From: JADCRZ01 sp037718865
GTDB taxonomy: Bacteria > Bacteroidota > Bacteroidia > Chitinophagales > Chitinophagaceae
Direction of reading: 5' to 3'
NCBI GenBank assembly: GCA_037718865.1
Contig: JBBJMP010000001.1
Span: 558,001-622,000 of the forward strand
Length of the DNA stretch: 64,000 nucleotides
In this document: one piece after another, positions 43,433 through 51,501 of the stretch
Position numbering within the stretch: the first letter of the stretch is position 1
How the letters are laid out: the number at the start of each line of letters is the position of its first letter
Notes under the pieces: generated by a model
The model's database searches: none
What the model was told of the DNA's origin: nothing
The model's input: the letters and a program-made list of their open reading frames with translations, nothing else
Program-made: the position numbers and the translations under genes

Positions 43433-45199
43433 ATGTACGATATTTTACAATTGAACGATATGATCGTTCCTGAGTTGCTGGATATTGCCGAGCAACTAAA
43501 AATCTCTAATGCCAAAAAGCTGGATAAACAAGATTTGATCTATAAAATTCTTGATGGTCAGGCAGTGGATGCTAAACCGGGTAAAAATGGCGAGGAAGAG
43601 AAACGCAAAAGGAAGCGCGTTATAAAAGCTACGACTGCTAATGTAACTGAAGAAGCCTTTGTTGATAATAAAACAGATGGTAAGGTTGATGCCAAAGAAG
43701 AAGAAAAGCCCCGTAAGCCTGAAATGAAAAAGATTTCGGCAAAAAAAGAAGATAAACAACAGTTACGAAAGCCATCCAGGAGAAAAACGGAAGAGGAACC
43801 TCAGGATCAGGGTAATTCCATTGATCCGGTTAACCAGGTGGAAGCCAGAAAAACGCGTGAAACCGGTACTCCTTCCGACGGAAATGTTGCCAGGAGAGAA
43901 GATAACGATAGAGAAGATAACGATAGAGAAGATAATGATGAGGGAATGGAAGAGGAAGGAAATGAAGAAGGCGGGGATTCAGTAAATGAAGAGACGGATA
44001 ATTACCAGGGTACACAGGCGGCATCCGATTCCGCCATTGCCAAGGGTTACCCTCAACGTCGCAACGACTTTTTTAATATTGAGTTTGATGGAATAATACA
44101 GGCAGAAGGTGTATTAGAAATGATGCCCGACGGTTATGGATTCTTGCGCAGCAGCGATTACAACTATCTGTCTTCTCCGGATGATGTATACGTCTCCCCT
44201 TCCCAGATCAAATTGTTCGGATTGAAAACGGGTGATACCGTTCATGGCTCTGTGCGCCCTCCGAAAGAAGGTGAAAAATATTTTGCTTTGCTGAAGGTTG
44301 AGTCTATTAACGGTAAAGGGCCTGAAGAAGTGCGTGATCGTGTGCCTTTTGACTACCTGACACCGCTCTTTCCTTTTGAAAAATTAAACCTCTTTACTTC
44401 TCATTCGAATTACAGCACACGCATCATGGACCTGTTTACGCCTATCGGTAAAGGTCAGCGTGGATTGATCGTGTCTCAGCCTAAAACGGGGAAGACCATG
44501 CTGTTAAAGGCGGTCGCCAACGCCATTGCTGAAAACCACCCGGAATGTTACCTCATGATCGTACTGGTAGATGAACGTCCTGAAGAAGTGACTGACATGG
44601 AAAGAAGTGTAAGGGCCGAGGTCATAGCATCTACTTTTGACGAACCTGCAGAAAAGCATGTGAAGGTTTCGACGATGGCGCTGCAAAAAGCCAAACGCCT
44701 TGTGGAATGCGGCCATGATGTAGTGATCCTGCTTGACTCTATTACACGCCTGGCCCGTGCACATAATACCGTGGCTCCCGCAAGCGGCAAGGTTTTATCC
44801 GGCGGAGTGGAAGCCAATGCGATGCAAAAGCCCAAACAGTTTTTTGGTGCCGCCCGTAAAATTGAAAACGGCGGTTCGCTGACCATATTAGCTACTGCGC
44901 TGATTGATACAGGATCTAAAATGGATGAGGTCATATTTGAAGAATTCAAAGGAACCGGTAATATGGAATTGCAACTGGACAGAAGGTTGTCAAACCGGCG
45001 TGTATTTCCCGCTATCGACCTGGTGGCATCGTCAACCCGCAGAGATGATTTGCTGCTCGATAAAGATGTATTACAACGCATGAACCTGTTAAGGGTATTT
45101 CTCAGCGACATGAATGCTGAAGAAGCCATGAATGAACTATTAAAACGCATGCGGGGCACCAGGGATAATGAAGAGTTTCTCGCAAGCATGAACAGGTAA
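43433..45199 (+). CDS. rho: Transcription termination factor Rho
   Basis: A 588-residue hexameric RNA helicase. The Rho_N domain occupies residues ~1-45, then a ~170-residue insert of alternating basic and acidic stretches, then the RNA-binding OB fold ('GVLEMMPDGYGFLRS') and the ATPase core ('VSQPKTGKTMLLKA', 'VLVDERPEEVTDM', 'ILLDSITRLARAHN'). E. coli Rho has 419 residues; the extra length is the insert, a known feature of Bacteroidota Rho. The insert includes three exact or near-exact 15-bp repeats (43895-43939). Confidence 0.96.
   Translation: MYDILQLNDMIVPELLDIAEQLKISNAKKLDKQDLIYKILDGQAVDAKPGKNGEEEKRKRKRVIKATTANVTEEAFVDNKTDGKVDAKEEEKPRKPEMKKISAKKEDKQQLRKPSRRKTEEEPQDQGNSIDPVNQVEARKTRETGTPSDGNVARREDNDREDNDREDNDEGMEEEGNEEGGDSVNEETDNYQGTQAASDSAIAKGYPQRRNDFFNIEFDGIIQAEGVLEMMPDGYGFLRSSDYNYLSSPDDVYVSPSQIKLFGLKTGDTVHGSVRPPKEGEKYFALLKVESINGKGPEEVRDRVPFDYLTPLFPFEKLNLFTSHSNYSTRIMDLFTPIGKGQRGLIVSQPKTGKTMLLKAVANAIAENHPECYLMIVLVDERPEEVTDMERSVRAEVIASTFDEPAEKHVKVSTMALQKAKRLVECGHDVVILLDSITRLARAHNTVAPASGKVLSGGVEANAMQKPKQFFGAARKIENGGSLTILATALIDTGSKMDEVIFEEFKGTGNMELQLDRRLSNRRVFPAIDLVASSTRRDDLLLDKDVLQRMNLLRVFLSDMNAEEAMNELLKRMRGTRDNEEFLASMNR
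43895..43939 (+). repeat. Three 15-bp tandem repeats in the rho insert
   Basis: AGAGAAGATAACGAT is repeated three times, the third with one change, encoding R-E-D-N-D units. Such arrays change copy number easily, so strain-level length variation is likely. Confidence 0.85.
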
Positions 45200-45302
45200 A
45201 CGTTACATGAAATTTTTTCCGGCAATCGACGTTATTGTACAGGATGTTCCGGTCACGGGCATTTAACGGCATCATGTCATGCCGTTTAACTGTAAACTAA
45301 TC

Positions 45303-45626
45303 ATGAAAAAATTCTATCCTTCGTTCTTTGCATCTTTCTTTATCTTTGTAGCTGCCTGTTCTAATGAATCTCCGACAACAAACGCACCGCTTACTCCGGC
45401 GCCGTTAGCGAAAACACCTCCGGCAACTCCTCCAGCAAGTTCTCCCGCTCAAACAAAAAAAGAAACGGTTGTTATTAAACAGCTGGATACACCCAGAACC
45501 ACTGTTTCTTTTGGTAAGTCTGGTGGAAGCGTAAAGACAAAAAAAGGCACCGAAGTTAGCGTAGGCCAGGGAGGTGTAAACATCGGTACTAAAGACGTAA
45601 AAATTGATATAAAACGCGATTCTTAA
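45303..45626 (+). CDS. Small lipoprotein with Pro/Ala/Thr-rich segment
   Basis: From the ATG at 45303 it is 107 residues with lipobox 'VAAC' (Cys 19). A Pro/Ala/Thr-rich stretch follows, then a short domain with 'TVSFGKSGGSVKTKKGTEVS' in outline and 'VNIGTKDVKIDI', which looks like two or three beta strands. I recognise no family. It sits between rho and the selenium genes and has its own terminator. Confidence 0.6.
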   Translation: MKKFYPSFFASFFIFVAACSNESPTTNAPLTPAPLAKTPPATPPASSPAQTKKETVVIKQLDTPRTTVSFGKSGGSVKTKKGTEVSVGQGGVNIGTKDVKIDIKRDS

Positions 45627-45654
45627 CTAAACGTAAATCTTTAATTATCTTTTT

Positions 45655-45682
45655 GCCTCCTTTAACGGAGGCATTTTTTTTG
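45655..45682 (+). terminator. Intrinsic terminator after the small lipoprotein gene
   Basis: GCCTCC (45655-45660) and GGAGGC (45667-45672) flank a 6-base loop and are followed by ATTTTTTTT. Confidence 0.85.
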
Positions 45683-45728
45683 CTTTCTATGGCAGGTTTG
45701 CGGTAATTTGCCGTGTTGTGATAATAAC

Positions 45729-46859
45729 ATGGCTATAGAAAAAATAGATATTGATACTTTTATTGAACTGTCCCAACATCATGCAGTCCTTGATGTAAGG
45801 AGTCCGGGCGAATATAAACATGCGCATATTCCTGGCGCCTGTAATCTTCCCTTATTCAGCGATGAAGAAAGAAAAGTGGTAGGTACGGCTTACAAACAAC
45901 AAGGCCGGGAAGCCGCAATCAAGATCGGACTTGACTATTTTGGCGTGAAAATGAGGGGAATGGTAGAAGCTGCGGAGAAGATAACCTTTGCACGGTTGCC
46001 ATCGGCCGCTGACAATCCGCGGGGTCAGGATTTACATTTTAATGCCAGAACTGTTCTCACTCACTGCTGGCGTGGTGGCATGCGAAGCGCTGCTGTTGCC
46101 TGGTTATTGGATCTTTACGGATTCAAAGTTTATACCCTGAATGGTGGCTATAAAGCCTTCAGGCATCATGTTCTGGAAACATTTAAACTGCCTTTTCGAT
46201 TTAATATGATGGCCGGCTATACCGGTTCAGGCAAAACAAGCATTTTATATGAACTGGCCAGGCAGGGAGAAGCCATAATAGACCTGGAAGCATTAGCCCA
46301 GCACAGGGGTTCTGCCTTTGGAGGTATCGGGCAGCCGCCACAACCTTCGCAGGAGATGTTTGAAAACCGGTTAGCCTTGGAGCTACGCATTTATTCGCCG
46401 TCAGGCAACTGCATCTGGCTTGAAGATGAAAGCCAGCGCATCGGCACTGTAACGATTCCACCTGACATCTGGGAAAAAATGCGGAGGTCGAATATCTATT
46501 TTCTGATTATTCCCGCAGAAGCGAGATTGAATTATATATCAGGGGAATACGGTTACCTGGACAAAGATAAACTGGGAGATGCTATCCGCCGGATTCAAAA
46601 ACGGTTGGGGGGAATGGAAGCCAAAACCGCTATTGAATACCTTGCCGGGAATAACATAAAAGAGTGTTTCAGGGTGCTGCTTACCTACTACGACAAGTAT
46701 TACGGTAGAAGTTTGTTAAGCCGCCAGAAAATGAATGAATGCCTTGTGCACATTGAAGGACAGCGGATAGATGGAAAAGAAAATGCTCAGCGGCTGATTG
46801 CTGCCTGGCAAAACCGAAAACGGGAGGAAGAAAGTAAATCTTCTATACATGCATACTAA
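45729..46859 (+). CDS. mnmH: tRNA 2-selenouridine synthase
   Basis: From the ATG at 45729 the protein is 376 residues. The N-terminal rhodanese domain has 'AVLDVRSPGEYKHAHIPGA' and the catalytic Cys in 'THCWRGGMRS'. The C-terminal part has a P-loop, 'GYTGSGKTSIL', and 'WLEDESQRIG'. MnmH (SelU) replaces sulfur of 2-thiouridine at tRNA position 34 by selenium, using selenophosphate. Its stop overlaps the start of selD by 11 bp, so the donor and the user of selenophosphate are translationally coupled. Confidence 0.93.
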   Translation: MAIEKIDIDTFIELSQHHAVLDVRSPGEYKHAHIPGACNLPLFSDEERKVVGTAYKQQGREAAIKIGLDYFGVKMRGMVEAAEKITFARLPSAADNPRGQDLHFNARTVLTHCWRGGMRSAAVAWLLDLYGFKVYTLNGGYKAFRHHVLETFKLPFRFNMMAGYTGSGKTSILYELARQGEAIIDLEALAQHRGSAFGGIGQPPQPSQEMFENRLALELRIYSPSGNCIWLEDESQRIGTVTIPPDIWEKMRRSNIYFLIIPAEARLNYISGEYGYLDKDKLGDAIRRIQKRLGGMEAKTAIEYLAGNNIKECFRVLLTYYDKYYGRSLLSRQKMNECLVHIEGQRIDGKENAQRLIAAWQNRKREEESKSSIHAY

Positions 46860-47913
46860 CCAGGTAAAGCTAACACAGTATTCGCATGGTGCCGGTTGCG
46901 GGTGTAAAATTTCTCCCGGCGTGCTTGACCGGATCCTGAAATCAAATTTGGCGGTTCCAGACAGTAACAAGCTGATCGTTGGAAATCACAGCAAGGACGA
47001 TGCGGCAGTGTATGACCTGGGGAACGGAACGGCGCTGATCGCTACAACGGATTTCTTTATGCCGATTGTGGATGATCCATTTGATTTTGGCTGTATTGCA
47101 TCAGCGAATGCTATCAGTGATGTATATGCGATGGGAGGAAGGCCAATTGTGGCGATCGCTATCCTGGGCTGGCCGGTTAACACACTCGCCCCTGAGATCG
47201 CACAGAGCGTGATCGAAGGAAGCCGGAGCATATGTAAGGAAGCCGGCATCTGCCTGGCAGGCGGGCACAGCATTGACTCACCTGAACCCATTTACGGACT
47301 TGCAGTAAACGGGTTGGTTCAGGTGGAAAATATTAAGCAAAACAACCAGGCACGTGAAGGCAACATATTATTACTTACAAAAGCCCTTGGCATCGGTATA
47401 TTAACCACTTCAGAAAAGAAAGGGCTGTTAAAAGAAGAACATACAGGAGTAGCTGCCGCCCAGATGATGAAACTCAATAAGGTCGGCGAGGCCCTGGGAG
47501 GCTGTAAAAGCGTTACTGCCATGACAGACATCACCGGTTTCGGCTTGCTAGGCCATTTGGCAGAGATGGCAGAAGGAAGCGGAGTGAGTGCGATTGTTGA
47601 TTTTGACAATGTACCTTTAATTACAGATGACCTCCGGAACTATATTTCGTTAAACTCAGTGCCCGGGGGAATGGTCAGAAACTGGGAAAGTTACGGAGAA
47701 AAAATCAGGTTTACCGGCCAGGGCGATCACCATTATCAGAAGGCCATTCTTGCAGATCCGCAAACCAGCGGCGGATTATTAATTGCGGTTGATGAGGATG
47801 GGTTAGATGAAGTTACCCAACTTTTGCAAAGATGGGACCTGGGCTCCTTTACCATACCCATTGGAAGAATTATTGGAAGAAAAGAAAAATTAATCGAGGT
47901 GCAGAATGGTTAA
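46849..47913 (+). CDS. selD: Selenophosphate synthetase (Cys form)
   Basis: From the ATG at 46849 the protein is 354 residues; the longer frame runs into mnmH. The N-terminal active site is 'YSHGAGCGCKISP', with Cys where some SelD have selenocysteine, and the essential Lys. 'HSKDDAAVYDL', 'SANAISDVYAMGG' and 'TDITGFGLLGHLAEM' are typical of the family. It makes selenophosphate from selenide and ATP. No selA, selB or selC is seen, so in this window selenium is aimed at tRNA, not protein. Confidence 0.95.
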   Translation: MHTNQVKLTQYSHGAGCGCKISPGVLDRILKSNLAVPDSNKLIVGNHSKDDAAVYDLGNGTALIATTDFFMPIVDDPFDFGCIASANAISDVYAMGGRPIVAIAILGWPVNTLAPEIAQSVIEGSRSICKEAGICLAGGHSIDSPEPIYGLAVNGLVQVENIKQNNQAREGNILLLTKALGIGILTTSEKKGLLKEEHTGVAAAQMMKLNKVGEALGGCKSVTAMTDITGFGLLGHLAEMAEGSGVSAIVDFDNVPLITDDLRNYISLNSVPGGMVRNWESYGEKIRFTGQGDHHYQKAILADPQTSGGLLIAVDEDGLDEVTQLLQRWDLGSFTIPIGRIIGRKEKLIEVQNG

Positions 47914-48289
47914 CCACCCCTAACCCCCTCCTTGAAAAAGGCTACCGTTGGGACACATCTATAGAAAAATAAAAAGCATTATGCCCCGGCCGGGGCAACC
48001 CGTTTGTAGCTCCTGGAGCATGCCTGATTTTATGCCCCCGGATGGGGCTTCCCTTTCAACAAGTAATAATAGATGATTTTTTGCTTTTGCATGACACTAA
48101 GGGTAGCCCCGGCTGGGGGCAATTACTAAGATGATCCCACTTCTACAAACGTTTTACCCCTGGCCGGGGTAATAAGTACACTGGCAGAAAATGATTTAAA
48201 CCTTCACACCCTATACGTATTAGAAGATGTGTCTTAACGGTAGCCTTTTCAAGGGTGGGCGGTTTGCGCCCCAAACCGGGGTGGTTAAC
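47908..48289. repeat. Composite ~380-bp element with nested inverted repeats and GC-rich palindromes
   Basis: The outer pair is GTTAACCACCCC (47909-47920) and its complement (48278-48289). The inner pair of ~30 bp is at 47930-47960 and 48225-48254, matching except for one indel and two bases. Inside are CGTTTGTAG/CTACAAACG and palindromes at 47982-47997 (TGCCCCGGCCGGGGCA), 48009-48019, 48033-48049, 48105-48121 and 48155-48171. No gene is present. It fills the gap between the convergent selD and sixA-like genes and resembles a MITE or a BIME-like composite repeat. Confidence 0.75.
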
Positions 48290-48293
48290 GGCA

Positions 48294-48788
48294 TCAATCC
48301 TTCATCTTCGGATAGTCAAAAAACCAGTATTCTTTTTTTGCCTCTTCAAAATCACTCCATGAATCGATAAGTACCTTTACTCCAAAGACACCACAGGTAG
48401 GAACATTATCGATATGGATGTGGGTAAGTGTATTAACAAATTCAGTGATACCGGGATTATGTGAAAACAGGGCAATGGTATGGTAGGCGTTGTCGATACT
48501 TTTTACTACACGGGAGAACACATCAACCCGGGCTGCATATAATTCGGGGAGATAGATAATATCATCTTTGTTGCTTCTAAACTCTTTACTAAAAAGCTGA
48601 GCCGTTTTTTTTGCTCTTTTAGCCGGACTGGAAATAAAGGCATCAATCTTTATACCTTTCTTCAAAAGCCTTTTAGCCATCTCAGGAGCATCGTGTTTGC
48701 CACGGTCATTCAGCGGCCGGTCAAAATCTTCCACTGATGTTAATTCCCAGCTGCTTTTAGCATGGCGTATCAATATCAACGTTTTCAT
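48294..48788 (-). CDS. SixA-like histidine phosphatase
   Basis: A 164-residue member of the histidine phosphatase superfamily. 'LILIRHAKSSW' (RHx motif) gives the phosphate-accepting His, and 'IALFSHNPGITEF' gives the second His. 'SSPAKRAKKTAQ' is the conserved Arg block. In E. coli SixA removes phosphate from His-containing phosphotransfer proteins; the target here is unknown. It converges on selD across the repeat element. Confidence 0.87.
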   Translation of the reverse strand: MKTLILIRHAKSSWELTSVEDFDRPLNDRGKHDAPEMAKRLLKKGIKIDAFISSPAKRAKKTAQLFSKEFRSNKDDIIYLPELYAARVDVFSRVVKSIDNAYHTIALFSHNPGITEFVNTLTHIHIDNVPTCGVFGVKVLIDSWSDFEEAKKEYWFFDYPKMKD

Positions 48789-48860
48789 AGTGCTAATTTA
48801 CACAAGCATATAAAATAATACGGATCTATTTACTACGGCTTTTGCAACTACCGCCTTTGA

Positions 48861-50708
48861 TCAATAACCTCTTACATTCTTACCTTCCATGAAATTCATA
48901 AAAGCCTTGTTGACCACCCGGTTGCCACCCGGAGTTGGATAATTGCCGGTAAAATACCAATCTCCCGTATTTGTCGGGCAGGATTGATGAAGCGATTCAA
49001 TGGTTTGGTAGATGACCTCAACCGGAATCGACGTATCTTCCGGTGTAATCAGCTGGGCGATTTTTCTGGAGATCTCCAGGGTAGTAAAGGGCTTATACAC
49101 CTGGCGCACCACATTCTCCGTGTGTAGCTGGGTTGTTCTGGACAGCTCTTTACAATGCTCGTACAGCTGCGTCAACACACACTCCCGCCCACTTTCTTTT
49201 AACAATTCTATGGCGGCCCGGAATGCAATGAAATCACCCAGCTTACTCATGTCTATCCCATAACAATCAGGGTAACGAATCTGGGGAGCTGATGATATAA
49301 CGATGATCCTTTTGGGCTCCAGCCGGGCCAGCATTTTTACTATACTTTCCCTTAGCGTGGTACCTCTCACTATGGAATCATCAATGACAACAAGCGTATC
49401 TTCTCCTTTATTAACAGTGCCATAGGTTATGTCATAGACGTGTTGCACCATCTCATTACGCCCAACGTCAGCGGTAATGAATGTACGCATTTTAACATCC
49501 TTAATAGCGATCTTCTCAATCCTGATACGGCGGTTGATCATTTCCGCAAGCTTCTCATCACTAAAATCTTTGTTCCAGCTAAGTATGCGCTGGATCTTTA
49601 CCTGGTTGAGATAATCCTCCATGCCTTTAAGCAGTCCAAAAAAGGCCACTTCTGCTGTATTGGGTATAAATGAAAAGATCGTGTTTTTAAGGTCGTTATT
49701 GATCGCTTTTAGTACAGGTTCCCTAAGGTTATAACCCAGCGATGTCCTTTCGCGGTATATTTTTTCATCGTTGCCCCTTGAGAAGTAAATCCTTTCAAAG
49801 CTGCATGCCCGTCTTTCCCTGGCCTCTATGATCTGCTCAATACTGTACTCACCGCTGGCCCTGACAATCAATGCCTGGCCCGGCATCAATTCCTGCACTT
49901 CGTTTTCTGCAACATTAAATGTCGTTCGTATGGCAGCCCGCTCTGAAGCAGCGACAATCAGGTCTTCATTAATATAATAATAAGACGGCCTTATGCCGTG
50001 TGCATCCCGGATGACAAAGCTATCACCGTTTCCAAGCAGCCCGCATACATGATAACCGCCGTCGAATAATCTGGTGGATTTTTTCAACACGTTCACTATA
50101 TCCAGTTGATCCGGATTTTGCTCGTCTTCTTTAACAAGAAAGCTATGAACTACCTCCATCATTGCAGCAAGGTCGCTCTGGCGCTGAAATTCTCCCGGAT
50201 CTATATTGACCAGCGCGAAAAGCTCTTCCGTGTTTACCAGGTTGAAATTTCCGGCAAGGGCAAGATTTAATGCAGGAATGGTATGGCGTTTTATAAAAGG
50301 ATGACAGAACTCCACGTTGTTTTTACCCTGGGTACCATAACGTAAATGGCCAAGCAGCAATTCGCCCAGGAAGCGAATGTGACCTTTCATCAGGCCAGGG
50401 TGCTTTTTTATATCCGGCTGGTATTTTTCAAGTTCCAGCACTTCATCGGCAATCTGCCGGAAAAGGTCTGATATCGATTGGGACACATTGCTGCGGATCC
50501 GGTGTAAAAAAGGATAGCCCGGTTCAGTATTCAGTTTAACCGTAGCAACCCCTGCTCCGTCTTGTCCGCGGTTATGCTGTTTCTCCATCAGCAGGTAGAG
50601 CTTGTTGAGGCCGTATAGAACGGTACCATATTTTTGCTGATAATATGAAAATGGCTGACGTAAACGAATGAAAGCAAGGCCACATTCGTGCATTATCGCA
50701 TCGCTCAT
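48861..50708 (-). CDS. Amidophosphoribosyltransferase-like protein (long Bacteroidota form)
   Basis: A 615-residue protein with an N-terminal class II glutamine amidotransferase domain and a C-terminal phosphoribosyltransferase domain. The nucleophilic Cys lies at residue 9 ('MHECGLAF'), so a short propeptide must be removed. 'MEKQHNRGQDGAG' and 'GHLRYGTQG' follow. The PRPP loop is 'TLVVIDDSIVRGTTLRES'. Classical PurF has ~500 residues, and this one has insertions in the middle and a ~80-residue tail ending 'TPGGNRVVNKAFMNF'. It could do the first step of purine synthesis or a related reaction, so I leave the symbol open. Confidence 0.85.
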   Translation of the reverse strand: MSDAIMHECGLAFIRLRQPFSYYQQKYGTVLYGLNKLYLLMEKQHNRGQDGAGVATVKLNTEPGYPFLHRIRSNVSQSISDLFRQIADEVLELEKYQPDIKKHPGLMKGHIRFLGELLLGHLRYGTQGKNNVEFCHPFIKRHTIPALNLALAGNFNLVNTEELFALVNIDPGEFQRQSDLAAMMEVVHSFLVKEDEQNPDQLDIVNVLKKSTRLFDGGYHVCGLLGNGDSFVIRDAHGIRPSYYYINEDLIVAASERAAIRTTFNVAENEVQELMPGQALIVRASGEYSIEQIIEARERRACSFERIYFSRGNDEKIYRERTSLGYNLREPVLKAINNDLKNTIFSFIPNTAEVAFFGLLKGMEDYLNQVKIQRILSWNKDFSDEKLAEMINRRIRIEKIAIKDVKMRTFITADVGRNEMVQHVYDITYGTVNKGEDTLVVIDDSIVRGTTLRESIVKMLARLEPKRIIVISSAPQIRYPDCYGIDMSKLGDFIAFRAAIELLKESGRECVLTQLYEHCKELSRTTQLHTENVVRQVYKPFTTLEISRKIAQLITPEDTSIPVEVIYQTIESLHQSCPTNTGDWYFTGNYPTPGGNRVVNKAFMNFMEGKNVRGY

Positions 50709-50737
50709 GATAGAAATTAGGCCGCGAAGGTAAGAAG

Positions 50738-50842
50738 AAGTTCGGAGTTGTAAGTTCGTGAGTTCGGAGCCAGGAGATTGGTTTCGACTCCCGACGCCCG
50801 ACTAAGATTGAACCCCGAACTCCCGAACCTCACCTCCGAAAT
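50738..50842. repeat. Degenerate AGTTCGGAG / CGACTCCCGAC repeat between two genes
   Basis: AAGTTCGGAGTTG, GAGTTCGGAG, then CGACTCCCGACGCCCGACT and GAACCCCGAACTCCCGAAC follow one another. The two halves are roughly inverted copies. Related strings occur at 2791-2820, 7328-7385 and 56240-56270. Confidence 0.5.
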
Positions 50843-50844
50843 TC

Positions 50845-51486
50845 TCACATATACGTCGTGGAACTATTTATAAAGTTTACAAGGGAGGCGGAATTTTTCA
50901 ATTTGAGTTTCTTAAGAATATTGTGCCGATGAACCTCTACCGTTTTCAGCGAAATGTTCAGGGCTGAAGCAATTTCTTTGGAAGAAGAACCTTCCTTTAT
51001 ATGGTTAACGATCTGTATCTCACGTTCGGTAAGCGAATTTATATTGGGAGTATCGGGTTGATCCGTTAACAACTGGTCCGAAATGATATTTTTAATTTCC
51101 TCGCAGATAAACTTGTTGCCTTTCTGTACTTCCAGGATAGCCTTGATCATTTCTTCTTTGGAAGAATTTTTTGTTACATAACCCTTGGCTCCTATCTGCA
51201 GCATCTTTTTGGCGTAAGCCGGCTGTGAATGCATGGAAACACCAATAATTTTAGAGCCGGGTGAAAATTTTCTTATTTTTTCGGTGGCTTCGAAGCCTGA
51301 GAATGGAGTCATATTGATATCCATCAGGATGATATTGGGGCGTTTGTTTTTTGCCATTTCAATAGCTTCTTCCGCATCGCCACATTCGGCCACGACATGA
51401 AAACGTGAATCACTATTTAAAATATAACTCCAGGTTTCCCTGATCAGTTTATGATCATCTGCAATTAATATGCTGATCTTGTCCAT
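50845..51486 (-). CDS. NarL/LuxR-type response regulator
   Basis: A 213-residue regulator. The receiver domain has 'ILIADDHKLIRE' and the phospho-acceptor Asp in 'ILMDINMTPFSG' (about residue 56). The C-terminal LuxR helix-turn-helix is 'LTEREIQIVNHIKEG' to 'LNISLKTVEVHRHNILKKL'. It lies 15 bp after the histidine kinase gene and must be its partner. Confidence 0.93.
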   Translation of the reverse strand: MDKISILIADDHKLIRETWSYILNSDSRFHVVAECGDAEEAIEMAKNKRPNIILMDINMTPFSGFEATEKIRKFSPGSKIIGVSMHSQPAYAKKMLQIGAKGYVTKNSSKEEMIKAILEVQKGNKFICEEIKNIISDQLLTDQPDTPNINSLTEREIQIVNHIKEGSSSKEIASALNISLKTVEVHRHNILKKLKLKNSASLVNFINSSTTYM

Positions 51487-51501
51487 GGTTTTTCTATTTG
51501 A

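Noticed and set aside
46885..46920. Selenocysteine in SelD
   Set aside because: The active-site codon is TGC (Cys), not TGA.
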